A stretch of DNA of 64,000 nt from Arthrinium phaeospermum. Its lineage: Eukaryota > Ascomycota > Sordariomycetes > Amphisphaeriales > Apiosporaceae. Positions 1 to 12,498 of this stretch are shown piece after piece. The stretch lies in NCBI GenBank assembly GCA_006503535.1, contig QYRS01000003.1, forward strand, positions 744,001-808,000, written 5' to 3'. Positions within the stretch are counted from its first letter, which is position 1, and every line of letters begins with the position of its first letter. Below the pieces are notes generated by a model that saw only the letters and a list, made by a program, of their open reading frames with translations, was not told where the DNA came from and did not search any database. A program made the position numbers and the translations under genes.

Positions 1-1960
1 GCCATCCTTTCTCAATCTTTGTGATGTCACGTATGTATGTCTTGTTGCCCGTCTCCATCACTTCGTGAAAGATGACCCAATCAGCCTTGCGGTTGAACAT
101 CAACGAGCTCGGGTGTGCATAGAGGGTAGTACCGCCGGCAACATTCTGGAAACTGCCATCCGGCTGCATTCTGGCCGCGTGGGCGAAATAGCCCGTGGTC
201 AAGCATCTGCGGATTTGGTCACTGGTGGCAGGCGAGGATAACTTCAAGCTCTCATCCACTTGTATCCCAAAGCGCTCAAGGTATCGTTTCAGCTGCGCGC
301 GGATGCTCACCGCCCGGGTCATAGCCTTGAAATTCAGACTGTTCTCGTGACAGAACCTCGACTCCTTTTTACCCTTGCCGACAAAAGTGTGGTAGACATT
401 GAGTAGTGTGAGGTGGTCACCTTCTTCAGCAGCAAATCTACGCCGAGTTGATTCCAGCTGCTTTTTCTCGCCATCCCTTTGGACCCATACGGAGCCACCA
501 AGGCTGGTCATGGCTGCAATCGTGAGCATCTCACTGAGACAACCGAATGAACTCGCACTCAGCAGCGTCTTCGCCATCATTGGTTCAACAGCTAGTTCCG
601 CCATCCTCATCCCCAGCGGTTTTGTCAGTTTGGCATACTCGTCTAGTGCACCCAAAGAGAACAACAGCTCGGTGGCTTTGCTCAGAAGCTCTGCCGGAGG
701 AGGGGTGAGATAGTTGAACCGTACAACGTTGTCGATACCAAGCGCTTTCAGCTGCAGAATAAATGGGGCCAAGTTCGTTCTCTGGATCTCGGGCACGTTC
801 ATGTCAGGGAGAGCTCGGTAGTTGTCTTCGGTGTAAAGTCGAAAGCACTTTCCGGGTTTGGTTCGCCCAGCCCTTCCAGCGCGCTGCGAAGCCGCGGCCT
901 TTGAGACCGGTGTTGCTGTCAGACTCTCAATACCCGTCATCGGGTCAAAGGCTTTTAATTTGACAAAGCCCGAGTCGATTACGTAGACGATGCCGTCAAT
1001 AGTGACAGAAGCCTCGGCAATGTTTGTCGAGATGATGATTTTCCTTGTGTTCTCCGGGGCTTCTTCGAAAACGTACATCTGCTGCTCGGTGGATAGTCCC
1101 GCGTACAGCGGCAGTGCGAGTATCGACTGGCCGCCGGGTCGGAGGTCTGCAGCACGTTCTGAAATCATCCGAACTGCATTGTCGATTTCCTCACGGCCCG
1201 TCAGGAACACCAATATGTCGCCTTCTGCTTCCTCCGTGTGAATATTCAGTACGGTGTCTACTGCCTTTTCCACGTAGTCTTCGGCTGGCGAATCCAGATA
1301 CAGCACATCGATAGGATATGTGCGCCCCTCGAGGCTGATGATAGCCCCAGCTGGCTTGGTGCCGTTTCCCGCCGAGGACTTGGCTTCCGAATCGTGCGAA
1401 TCAAAGAAACGCAAAAACTCTTCTGCCTGAAGGGTGGCACTGCTGACAACAATACGCAACTCAGGCCTGCGTTTCATGATTTTCTTCAGTAGCCCCAGCA
1501 GTATGTCTGTGCTGATGGACCTCTCGTGCGCCTCGTCGACCATGATTACGGAGTAACGTGATAGCAATGGGTCGACGAGGGCTTCTCGTATCAGCAGGCC
1601 GTCGGTGAGAAACCGGATGCGCGTTGTCGCAGAGCTCACGTCTTCGAACCTGATCGAGTAGCCCACCTCCTTGCCCAGTTCGCAGCCATACTCTTCGGCA
1701 ACCCGAATAGCCACCGTTGTGGCAGCCACCCGCCTGGGCTGCGTGATGGCGATCACCTTGCCATCCTCACACCAGCCAGCCTGCTCCAGGAATTGGGGTA
1801 TCTGTGTTGTTTTTCCAGAGCCGGTCTGTCCAACGACGATGGTGACGGGGTTTGTCTCAATCAGGTATAACAAACTGTCACGGTGCTTGGCGATAGGTAG
1901 AAGGGCGGAAGGCTTATGCAAGGCCGGGATGAAGCTGGCACCCAGATCGAAATCGGCCAT
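1..1960 (-). CDS. DHX35: DEAH-box RNA helicase, DHX35-like (3' end cut by window edge)
   Basis: An ATP-dependent DExH/DEAH helicase expected to act in the nucleus on RNA-protein complexes; DHX35 is found with late-stage spliceosomes. The minus strand reads open without introns from an ATG at 1960 to the left edge, 653 codons. In order it shows the P-loop GQTGSGKTTQIPQ, TQPRRVAA (motif Ia), DEAH (about 1530), SSATLQ (motif III), LTGREEID, the motif V region ISTNIAEAS, QRAGRAGR (motif VI, about 860), then the helicase-associated and OB-fold regions ending near IRDITKIEKGW. Human DHX35 runs only about 35 residues past the equivalent point, so little is missing. The match to DHX35 is stronger than to Prp22, Prp43 or Prp16 because of spacing and segments such as ALGIDNVVRFNYLTPPPAE. 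No in-frame ATG lies upstream before a stop; a short extra 5' exon cannot be excluded. Confidence 0.92.
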   Translation of the reverse strand, partial: MADFDLGASFIPALHKPSALLPIAKHRDSLLYLIETNPVTIVVGQTGSGKTTQIPQFLEQAGWCEDGKVIAITQPRRVAATTVAIRVAEEYGCELGKEVGYSIRFEDVSSATTRIRFLTDGLLIREALVDPLLSRYSVIMVDEAHERSISTDILLGLLKKIMKRRPELRIVVSSATLQAEEFLRFFDSHDSEAKSSAGNGTKPAGAIISLEGRTYPIDVLYLDSPAEDYVEKAVDTVLNIHTEEAEGDILVFLTGREEIDNAVRMISERAADLRPGGQSILALPLYAGLSTEQQMYVFEEAPENTRKIIISTNIAEASVTIDGIVYVIDSGFVKLKAFDPMTGIESLTATPVSKAAASQRAGRAGRTKPGKCFRLYTEDNYRALPDMNVPEIQRTNLAPFILQLKALGIDNVVRFNYLTPPPAELLSKATELLFSLGALDEYAKLTKPLGMRMAELAVEPMMAKTLLSASSFGCLSEMLTIAAMTSLGGSVWVQRDGEKKQLESTRRRFAAEEGDHLTLLNVYHTFVGKGKKESRFCHENSLNFKAMTRAVSIRAQLKRYLERFGIQVDESLKLSSPATSDQIRRCLTTGYFAHAARMQPDGSFQNVAGGTTLYAHPSSLMFNRKADWVIFHEVMETGNKTYIRDITKIEKGW

Positions 1961-2669
1961 CTCAACGAATGAACCCGGCAAGCCTCGACGGAATAAGGGA
2001 GTCTTTGGGGTTTCAAGCGCAATTCATTTGTGGTACAGATGAGGTCAGGATGTTGTCGTGTTCCGTCGGCCAGCCTGTCTGGAGGTGCTTATGAAGGTAG
2101 ATTTGACCCAATCAGAGATAGCCTTCATTCCGTCCGAGTTGCACTTTTGGATTTCGACTATCAATCCCGATAGGATGCCTTGGATTCCAGCACAAGATGT
2201 CTCTCATCAACTAATTGATTATGTATCGATAAAATGATTCCAAACCTAACCTAACACAATCTCTGTAACTGGTGCTTCGAGAAACGACATGAAGTACTTC
2301 TGACTGTACCTGCATCCAGAGTGTGGCGCGTTCAGTGCGTGTTAGTTGAGCTGGTGCCTTGGCATTTGTGGCTGCAAGCTGTCGTCACGGCGCGCAAGGT
2401 GACTGACGACTGCCCCTCGCCGCCCGGTCGATCAATCAATCAAACCCCATGTTCTAAGGTTACCTACCCCATGCATGATTGAGCATGAATACGCACCCGT
2501 AGCACGCCTGCATACTTGTCTCAACTTACAAACTGTCGCAACCCCCCTCGACACCATTTAGATTCCTGCCAACTACCGGATCCCGTCGCTTTCCCCTTCT
2601 TCCAACAACAATTCGACGTTCTGATCTCCCAATTCTTACGGACACGTCCACTTTTTATCGGCAGCTACA
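1961..2669. promoter_or_regulatory. Divergent promoter region, DHX35-like / CUE5-like
   Basis: This 709-bp spacer separates two divergent start codons, so it should carry both promoters and 5' leaders. The CUE5-proximal 150 bp is pyrimidine-rich, typical of fungal transcription start regions. I see no ORF, RNA gene or repeat in it. Confidence 0.55.
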
Positions 2670-4206
2670 ATGGCAGCAGCTCCGACTGATACGGTTGGTT
2701 CTACCACGTTCCAGGCAGCTGTCAAATTACCTACCTGCGATACGACGTCAGATCACTAACAACCCCTTCAATCGCACAGAACAAGCAGACCGTGCCCGAC
2801 CCGGGCTCGGAGTCTCCCACTACCGTCAAGCCGTTCGAGATGTCCGACGACGACGACGACGTCCAGGAGACCGGCGTCCTGAGCGACAGCGGCGCCCCCC
2901 AGCAGCCCACCACCACCACCTCCGCGACCTCGGCCGCTGCCACCACTGCCGCGCCCGCGCCATTGCCCGCCTCGGTCGAGGATGAGGCCCCCTCGAAGCC
3001 GCCCCGACCCGTGACGGAGCAGCAGAAGAACGAGGCGATGCTCAAGGAGGCCTTCCCCACCATCGAGATGTCCGTCATCAAGGCCGTCCTGATCGCGAGC
3101 GGCGGCCGCATCGATCCGGCCTTCAACGCCCTGCTGGGCATGAGCGACCCCGACGCCGTGCAGAACGACCCCGTCGCCGAGGAGCGCGAGGTCCCGCCTC
3201 CACAGCCGCCGCGCCCGACGGGTCCCCAGGCCACCATGTCGCAAGTCGAGGCCGACGAGCTCTACGCCCGGCAGCTGGCCGAGCACTACGACAACGTGGG
3301 CGCCTACGAGAACCGGACGAGGAACCGCGGCGGCCCCGGACAGCAGCAGCAGCCCCGGCGACAGCAGGGCCTCATACCCGACGAGGAGTACGAGCGCGAG
3401 CCCAACTTCATCGACGACGAGCTGCCCGTGATCCGCGAGAACCTCCGCAAGGGCTTCGTGGAGACCCAGACCAAGGTCAACTCGTGGTTCACCAACCTGA
3501 AGAAGCGCATCGACGGCGAGTACGATTCCGAGGAAGACGAGTCGCAACCGTCGCGCCGCCAGGCGCAGCCGTACCATCGCAGCGGCGAGGGCAGTCGCAC
3601 CCGCAGGAGCAACGACTACGACCGCTACGATGCCGACCCTCAAGTTCTGAGCGACGACTTCGCCGGCATGCGACTGAACCAAGATGGCTGTAAGTTTGCT
3701 GCCAATAGGGGTTACAGGACCTCCCTTGATATATATACATACTAACAACATAAACAACAGCCCATGGCCAATCCGGCAACCCCAACGTCTACCGACCCCC
3801 TCCTCGGTCTACGCAGTCCAAGTCGCCGAAACCAGACGGCCGCAAAGTCTCGTTCCAGGAGGGCCACGAGAACATCGACAACGTCTACGACGCCTCGCCC
3901 AAGCTGCCGCCCAAGGACAACGCGCCCTCGCCCGGCCCCGGCGGCAACAAGCCGAGCAAGTGGCAGCCCATGTCCACGGTCGAGCCCGACCCGATCACGG
4001 AGCACGACCCCTTCAGCCTGGGCGACAGCGAGGACGAGCGCGATGCCAAGGACAGCAAGACGCCCGCCAAGCACGGCAAGACCGAGTCCAAGGACATCAA
4101 GCTGGACGATGCCGAGCGGCTGAAGCAGGCCACGGCCGACGCCATGGCCGACAGCTTGATGGACGAATCGGCCAAGAAGGGCGGCGAGGAGGCCAAGAAG
4201 GCTTGA
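2670..4206 (+). CDS. CUE5: CUE-domain ubiquitin-binding protein, Cue5-like
   Basis: Exons 2670-2693, 2780-3689 and 3761-4206 give 459 aa. Both introns have good branch sites (cactaac, tactaac) and CAG acceptors; the first has a weaker GTTGGT donor. The CUE domain lies at about residues 89-131, with the FP dipeptide (AFPTIEMSVIKAV) and the terminal LLGM. Around it are acidic, Thr/Ala- and Pro-rich disordered segments, a conserved central block (NFIDDELPVIRENL, then SWFTNLKKRIDGE) and a charged C-terminal tail. Yeast Cue5 links ubiquitinated aggregates and proteasomes to Atg8 in selective autophagy through a WQPL motif near its C-terminus; here WQPM sits at residues 379-382 before DPFSLGDSEDE, so the same role is likely. 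The only other CUE family this resembles less is Don1/Cue1, which lack this tail. Confidence 0.88.
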
Positions 4207-5400
4207 GTTATGTAGAAGATGTGACGCGCGCATGGCATCGGCATCGGTGGGTGGTTGGTTGGTTGGGTGGTTCGTTCACTCGCGTTAGTGGTTTTTCATT
4301 AGGGATAATGCCAGGTCAGAACATATATGAGGGCATGAAGGCACGATATCAGATACCAAGGAATAACAGTACGTCGCACGACGACGTCAACGTCTCGTTT
4401 TGATTTTCTAACAGCAAGCCCCTGGGTTTCTGAACACACCAAGTGTATAGTTTCTGTGCTGCTCTATTTTGTGCTCCGTGGTTTGAAGACCGTTCCTAGC
4501 AGCGTGTGGTTACTTAGGTCAAGCACGAGTAGGATGATCTGGTGGAACCACGATTCAGCCAATATGATGAATTTGGCACTGTGTTTCCATAGCTCCGACG
4601 ATCATGAAAGCTCAAACTGGACTCTGCAGCACCATGGGGACTTTGCGGTTTAATGGGTTACGAGCAGACCACGAGGTTGTACAATGTAGCGAATCTTTTT
4701 AGTATCCGACGAGTATATGAAAGAAGCGTTTGAATGTTACACTTGATTTGCAGAAAGGCAAGAAGTAGATGTAGATGTACAAGCCAAAAATGATGAGAGA
4801 ATCCTCCGGTACCTTAACCCCCCTTTTCCCCCTAAGCGAAATAAATCTATAATAATACATCCCTCTTTCGCCACCTGGACCTTTGTACACCGCCAGTGGT
4901 CGCTATGTCTTTTTCTCTCCTCTTGTCGCCCATGCCAGTTGGGTCGAAAACTGATCGACCTCTTCTACGGAATTGATCAAAACGCGAAATTGAGCCAAAA
5001 AGTACACCGAAAGGAAAAGAAAAGTAGAGAAATGAACTGAGGAAAATTCTGAAGAGTCTAAAGGCTAAGACATGTGTGCGATAACGGGTGCTTGTCAAGG
5101 TAATTTGACTCGACATTGCCCGAAAGTGGTTTGATTGTTAACTAGGTGAAAGGAAAATAGACAATACGTTTATAGGTTGGCGTAACTTCGTTATGTTTTT
5201 CAGTGAGCGGCTGGGTATAATAAGTAATAATAAATGATGCAGTAAAGAAGGTAGTTTGAAAATGCTGCCGCGCAATGCTTCATGGTGGTGCCAATAGGAG
5301 GTTCAGGTATGAAATGTAGTAAGGTAAGTATGCATCGGTCTCTCTGAAAGGACAGGGGGGTCAGCCAGGTGAGGGAGGGAAATCATGAGAAGACTTTGCC
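4207..5400. other. Convergent intergenic region
   Basis: About 1.2 kb between the 3' ends of the CUE5-like gene and the next minus-strand gene. It should hold both 3' UTRs and terminators. It is AT-richer than the genes, with T-runs and a GGTT/GGTG simple stretch near 4250-4275. No gene, tRNA or repeat is visible. Confidence 0.5.
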
Positions 5401-8400
5401 TCACGCCAGGCCCAGCCATTTGAGTGCCTTGCGGCTGCTGGTCTTCTTGCGAGCCGACTGGTCGAGGAAGAATGGCATATACTTGCGCTCCTCGGCCCAG
5501 AAGGCGGCGTCGTCCTCGTCCCAAGCATCGAAGCGGCTGTCCACGCTGGGCTTGACGGAATGGCCGAGCAGCTTCTGGATCTTTGCCGACTTGTGACTTC
5601 TGATGCTCCGTATGGATTTCGCAGAAGACATGGGCCTGAGCTCGTCCTCTGGTATCGTCAATTCCATTGGGCTTTGTGGCATCGACGACGGAAGCGGCAA
5701 GGAGGGGGGGTCGGTGCCCTGTAGGTTCTGCGTCTGGGCGCTCAACCTGGTCACCAAGGATTTGTAGTCCGGGCTGGGCAAACGGGGCGATCGCGGTCTA
5801 TCCCCGAAACTGTTCCGGGACTCCTTGTGAGCCAGGACTGGAGGCGGCCTCTCGGGAACGTAGAAGGAGGCTTTGGACATGAGAACGGACAGGACCGTCG
5901 AAACAAAAAGAGCGATTTCAGACTCGGACACCTGAGATGTCAAGACGAAATTGGCCTTGCTGAACGATTCTGCTCCGGGTGATTGACTGCCTGGCGTGGG
6001 CGACGAAGTAACCATGCTCTTGATAGAACTCGTTCTTGACATGACGGAGCTGGCAGACCCAAAAGTCTTACTGGAAGAGAGATGGCCAGATCTATTATGG
6101 CCCCGTTTTGACTTGGGAGGATCGGGGCTCAAAATGGCAGCAATCTTGAATAAATCCACGCCGATAAGGCGCTGCAGACACAGAACAGTAGAGAGATGCT
6201 CGGGAGCATATTCCAAGATTAAGAATCGCGTCTGGGGATGGGCTGTGATGTAATTCTCCAAGTGAGGGACGAGGAGCGTTGCTAGGCGTAATGGGTTGCC
6301 GAAAGGGTTGTTCTCAGTTTGGTTTGTCAAAGGCTGAGAGGTGAAACTTTGCATAGCATTTGCCACAAGGTATCTTTTGACAATCTTCTGTTAGCTACGG
6401 AGTGAAGAATGAGGGAAGAGAAAATGCATACCTTAGATCAAGTCTTCCACTTCTCGAGACACCAGTAGGTTTCACACCCAGCTTGTCCAAAGAGCCACAC
6501 ACGACAGATATAAAGTCCTTGGGCACGCCCCTTTGTGCACCTACTGCCAGAATGAGGTCGACATGTCTGTCTTCCTTGATGGGATCATTAATGTCCGGCT
6601 TTCCAAACAGTGGCTCCCACAGACTGCCGGAACCAGGGAGCAGCGGGAACGTGAACTGATGGTACCCAACATCGTCTGGGGTGAAATAAGTCTTCAGGAC
6701 AGACCGCAATGCGTTCTGGACACAGATGGCCGTTCTCAAGCCTGAAGACTGAAAATCATGGAACGTTGTCTTGGGTGCTTGCCTGGTCTCATCGATAGGC
6801 GGCGTCCTGGCCGGTGTTGGTGGATCTATCCTTTTTGGCGATGTGTCGTGTTCGGGGTTCTGGCGGATTATAGCCTTTTCAGGCGCTTTGACCTGCAGGT
6901 AGACGTGCGAAGCGAAAGGGTCGTAATCGTCGCTTTGTACTTGATGAGAGGGTTGGTTGAGATCACTCTCAAGAGGCGGCGTAGCCTGCCTAGGCGCCGG
7001 GTCACCATGGTTATTAACTATGGCTGGCAACTTTCCGGATTTTGCAGACCTTGAGTCCATCTTAATGGGGTAAGCCCCACGCCGGAAACCCGAGAGTACT
7101 GAATCTAGCAGCGGGATCGGGTTGTCGTCAATAAAGTGTATAACAATATCTTCAACCATGGGCAGGACAGTTTCTGGGAAGGCCTTGGATGCCATGATAG
7201 CTCCTTCCGATGTGCGCGGTGTGAGAAGCCCGCCACTCACACGATGGTCCTGGTGCTGATGCCCAGTCCAGGTGCCGTGGTCGACGTAGCAGTTCTCCGG
7301 GCTTGTGGATTTGTCAGCGTACCTGCCGTTAGCAAGAGTGCTGGTCAACTTTTTCGTGTGTACCATTTTCCCATCGCTCACGACAATGTTTGTCAGGTCC
7401 AACGGAAGCGGCGGAGGTTTGCGGCTTGTGCTTCTGCTGCGTCCTGAGAAAGACCGTTGAAGTGGCTGATCCGGGCCCGCGCTCGAGCGAGATTGCTGTC
7501 GAGTCGAATTCTTAGGCATTGGCAGCTTACTCTCGTAGGTGTTTACTGTCTCGCTTGATCTCGATGCAAAAGAGCGTGAAAAGTTGCAAACGGAAGCTTT
7601 CGGACCGGCGCGGATCGAGTCGCAAGATTTCCCCCTCCTGAGTGTCCTGGCTGCAAACTCCGTTGACGTTTTTCGTACATCTACCATGTACGCTTCGCCG
7701 TAAACTACAGAAGGGCTGTTTGGCATAGAGCCCGACGCTTTCGTGTGCTGGCTCGACTTGCCCATCGACATGGTGCCGGGTGATAACGGGGGAACACCCG
7801 TGGCCGCTTCGGTCGACTTGGCCCACCTCGTTGCTCGTTCTCTGAAGGCCGACCTATCCCGCGACTTGGAACGTCTGACCGGAGAGTTGCTTTTGTTTAG
7901 GCTCATCAACTTTGGAATACGTCCCTTCTGCGGGTTCGTGTTTTGGGGTATTGGGTCGCCTGTCGAGGGACCAAAGACGTAAAAGGGGACAGCTTCTTGA
8001 AAGTCGTTCGGAAACTGAAGCACTGGGACGCTCATGCTTCGAGGCCGAACATTAGGTACCGTAAGGGTAAGGTCGATTTCATTGCTCGGCTGTAGAGAAG
8101 CCGTCAGGAAGTCCAGGGTGTCTGCAGCCCTCATGGCCTGTGATACTGGGTCGTCTTTGGATCCGTGGTTGTCTCCGCAAGTTGTGTCGTCGCTGCGCTT
8201 TCCCATCAAGCCAGCAACCCCGTTTCGAGCAAGGGACTTGAACATGGCTTCGGCCCGTGGCACGTTGCCATTTGTATGGTTTTGGCTTATCCATCGAATG
8301 CAACGCAACTGGGCCTCCGCTGTGCCACCGTCCATGAAAACCAGTCTCTTGTTCTCCGGAGACGAATCTTCCAGGAAGCGATGGGCCATGTGAGCCCGGG

Positions 8401-8602
8401 CATTGCAAGCATCGTGGACCTTCAAAATATACGTCCGGGCGTCTGGAGATTTGTCGATGTCCTCTCCGGCCAAAAAATGTTGCAGTGGTGGTATCACTAG
8501 TATTCTCGACGAACTTGGGAGGAGCTGTATCTGAGTCGAGACTAGATCTTGCGGCCCTTCAAAGGCCACCAGGCTGCCATGGTATTCGGGACTGAGTCCC
8601 AT
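5401..8602 (-). CDS. Large conserved fungal protein of unknown function
   Basis: Exons 8602-6432 and 6373-5401 (minus) give 1047 aa. The 58-nt intron has a GTATGC donor, a GCTAAC branch site and an AAAG acceptor, and only this acceptor keeps frame. The N-terminus (from MGLSPEYHG) and residues about 600-800 look folded, with LVFMDGG, DEIDLTLT-like and VDLILAVGAQRGVPKDF stretches. Residues about 230-480 are Ser/Arg/Pro-rich and disordered (KSRDRSAFRERATRW, GRSRSTSRKPPPLPL). The C-terminus has more Ser-rich linker and ends KTSSRKALKWLGLA. No transmembrane segment or catalytic motif is evident. The architecture resembles proteins that Sordariomycete annotations label 'gastric mucin-like', a name that says nothing about function. 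I do not assign one. Confidence 0.82.
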
Positions 8603-11600
8603 CTTGGTTTGCGACGGAGAACCGTAATACTAGGTGTGATTGCGACTCGGGAGTTCCGAAAGATTGCCGACGACTTGAAGCAAACACACAAGTATGAGAG
8701 CCTTGTGGTACAGAGAGGAAGGAAAATTGTAGCAGTAATGAATTTCCAAGCCAGCCGATGCCCTGCCGAAAAATAACGGCCACCAGCTCAAAGTCTTGAT
8801 TATGCCACTTTGTGTACTTCAATATCAAGTGATTCTGAAAGGTAAGTGAATGCGAACTTGGAAGCCGCTACTGGGCAAGGGTTGGTAGACTCGTGCGAAG
8901 CGAACAAGTGCAGAAGAAGAAGAAGAACGATATGCCACTCATCGAGAAGCCGGTAGAAGACAATGAACAAACGTTATGTCAAAGGCCAGCAGGAACTTCC
9001 ATCTCGGGAGGAAAGGACATGCAGGACGGGCGGAGGCAAGAGGGGGAAAAAGAATACTTGAGAAAAGTTTGGGAAGGAAGGTCCGAAGAATGGACGACTT
9101 GAACCTACCCAACCCCCATTCCACTCCTACTCATGGGCTTCAAGTCAGTTAAGGTCCTGGGATGTACTGCATCTAAGCTCTTCTGGACTCGGGCGTGTTG
9201 CTTCTTCCTCCTACACAAGCGCGGGATGTTGAGCATGGGCCGAAAAGTAGAGAGGCAGAGAGAGGTGGTAGAGGCTATCACCCATCGCAATAACAGGAAA
9301 ACGGTGGGCCATTGACGTTGTACACGGCAGAGCGGGATGTGATGATGCAGGGTGACCCTAAGGCAACGTCCCTACCCGAGCTGGGACTTAGTCCAGTTAC
9401 AATTTCCTGGTCGGTGAGGCATGGCGCAAAGCCAAAGCAGACGGCCACGGGAAGATGGCTTGGATGGCGCAAAGAAAGCATGGAGGTGAGAAATTAGGCA
9501 CTAGGTTCGTGGAGGGGGTAGGTTGGATTTGTTTGTGTGTAGGTAAGTATTAAGACCGTACCAGCAGTCCGGACTGGATCTGGAACTGCATTATCTTCAA
9601 CGGTCATACCCGACATAGAGGTTCTTGGGTTTCTGGCATAAACGTTGATTATCTTACCCTACTGTATGTACTCTCTCAGCAGCATTTGGCAGGCATTATC
9701 ACCACCCAGGAACACCTCCGATATGATTACCTACCGGTATTTGGTCTCTGCTGATGCATAGCAACAGTTCAGATGAAGTTTGGTAAATATGAATTGCTTC
9801 TTCTGGCAGGTCGGAGCCTGCAAGGTTGCCGGGATTTTGGTTGGTTGAAGCAACCCGGGACAAATGTGACCAACACCCAGCATGCACTCTCTCATTTGAT
9901 TGTTACCCACCACATCCTTTGCAAGTACATTGTTCTTGTTTGCTACGATGCCGAACCTGGGCAAAAAGAAAAAGAAAAGAAAGCAGAGAGGAAAAAGCGT
10001 AGCAAATTCAAGATTATCCTACTATGCTGATTGGATGTGCGCAATGCACCAAGTACATCCTTGCAAGCCACCATCGCCTGTGCTGATCAGCAGAAGAAAC
10101 ATTCCCAGCAAGCATACCTGTCGATCCTGATGCTCCGATCCTTAACCCTCAAGCATGCATACATCGAAGCGCGGAGCAAAGCCGCAGGTCCCGATAGGGG
10201 GTATCTGGGTGTAGAAGGGGCGAGAATGCATCCACGTACCATAGGTATTTAGATGTAGTGCACCAGAAAACTGGTGTATCAGAGGCCAGGAATCATTGGC
10301 CACCCCTGGCTAACAAATATTATCTTGCATCCAGCTTAAATTATCGGTCGGGACTCCAATTTGAAGGGCTGGCGACACATCTGAGTATCTAGGTTGAAAG
10401 CGTTGGACATGGCGCTTCAGGAATCAACTATAATTATGTGTAGGCTGTCTCACCTTTGACACGCCCTGTCCATGTGGCTCGGGAATCTAAGTTTCAATTG
10501 GTGCATGGATGATGGACGAAAACCACCTGGGCACCCTGATATCCATGTGTTCATGTATCTTCTAAGACAGTTTACCCGGGCGTCTAAGACAGTCTGCAGT
10601 CAGAACCGCTGCCAATCTGGATCAAAAAGCTTCTCGAACGCTTCTGACATTGAGATAACTTACATTGCTAATGGCAACGGTTCTTTTTCTTGAATCTCTA
10701 ATATCGACCAACTACAGCCACGGGTATAGATCGCGTCTAATTATCATAACACTTGGATGCCCGTAGTCAGTTTGATATGTCTTTAGTGGTTACCTATCCT
10801 GCAACCTGTTAGAGCCGAGACAAGTTTGTCCTCCATCTCACAGGGGCAGCAGGTCTTGTGTTAGTATTCAGGGTCTTGCTGCTGCACACACTTGCGGTGA
10901 ATGTTGGCCTATCAATCTGATGCAAGCAAGCATGCTCTTTGGCTTCATCCAAAACACACCCCAAAGACAAACATTGACGAATACTTAACCCCTGGCCCGG
11001 GTGAATGGTTGAAGTAGGAGCAGCAGTAGAAGCTAATCTCGCAACAACCTTACTAGCCACCACCACCGACCACCCAAGGGCTTACCTCATCTCTTAAACG
11101 CTCGCTGCGTTGTTTAGAGGCAGAGGCTGCAACGCCCACGTTTCGCCCATCAATTTGTTTGCTTGGACATTGGCCATTGAGGGGGGATGTTGTTGGCAAG
11201 CTGTAGTCGGCGAGTGTAGTCGTGTAGTCGCACAAGGGACCCCACCGAGCACGTCGAGATCCCGAGCAAGTGGGGACAAATCTTGATTCGCGAATTGAAG
11301 ATGGATCTGCGCAGGGTCTGTAATGTCGGACTTTACACGGCCTAAATAAGAACCCAATAAACACATCATTTTGCAGAACCGTGTGATGCATCGTTTTGTC
11401 TGTGGTAATTCGAGCCATGTGGCTGGCAGGCTTCTTCCTCTACGGGCACACTGATCTTCTATGGACCCTGGGCTTCTAGCGGAGGCTAGAGCTGACATGG
11501 ACCCAAGCAAAGAACCCATGTTCCATGCCGCGTCTACCTACTTACAATGCTTGATGGTCGATGGCTATTATTCCTATCAAATCATGCATCTCCTTGAGAT

Positions 11601-12498
11601 GTGATTTCAGCCTCCAGCTATAGCCAGGGGGGCGACCGGCCGAGGCGGGATAGAGAGCCAAACTATGGCACCATCTCGTTGCTTTTGCCTCGCAAATTCT
11701 CTTCTAGCGGGCAATTACTCCCCGTCGCAGATGTCGGTAAAGCCAGTTGCGGCAAACAGCATGATTATGATTGTGATTACCGCTGGTAGGATCCCTGCAG
11801 TGCGGTCTACTTCAGAGCCTGAACACAAGATTGTACCACTCCATCGCTTCAACACGAGGCCAGCACCGGGGCTGCGGGAGCCAGCACAGCACCTCCGGCA
11901 AACCACAATATACTCAAAACGAGGTCGCCTCCACCAGAGCATGATCCCCGGACTTCGCTGGTTTTCTCAAGGAGGCCATGCTTTCCACGGTAGCCAAATA
12001 GCACCCTGTGCTCGAACTCCTGAGGGCAAGTGTTGATCTACCCCGAGTCAATCTTGATTGTGCGGATGCCGGGGTTCTGCCCCTGGCCGCTTCTTCCACC
12101 GCAATGCCTATGAATGGGGACCCATGACTAGCTTGTCGACGTATATTGCTTCTTCCAAAGCTAGGAACGCCGCTAACTGCTATATAGCTGATTTGGCCGG
12201 GTTTCGGGGATTTTGGCATATCAGACATGCTATGCTCTTAGTAATTTGTATGCAAACCCACCCTCGCCATCTAAGACAACGATAACGTGGCATGTCTCTC
12301 AAATCGTTCGTCCCAGGCATCCCTGCAGAAACCACTGTCAGAAAGCCTTTGGTCCTTGAACCCAGACGGGTCGGAACATATTTCACGTGGGACCAATCGG
12401 GCGTGGACAATGCTAGATTTGATACGAGGGTTGCTATTCCGGTCTCAGAACAAACTTGGGCCGCTCTCTCAGATGTCGTATCGACACAGAAGAACAGG
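8603..12498. other. 3.9-kb gene-poor intergenic region
   Basis: This stretch lies between the 5' end of the unknown-function gene and the 3' end of the WD40 gene. Reading frames here are short, rich in Cys/His/Ser/Arg, and show no spliceable series or family motif. I find no B-box for a tRNA, no terminal inverted repeats and no transposase remnants. The right part should hold the WD40 gene's 3' UTR and the left part the promoter of the gene starting at 8602. Confidence 0.45.

Noticed and set aside
2768..3757. A 329-codon minus-strand frame opposite the CUE5-like gene
   Set aside because: It is a mirror of GC-rich, low-complexity coding sequence; the plus strand has a CUE domain and well-spliced exons, while the minus frame is Gly/Val/Leu/Arg-rich without motifs.
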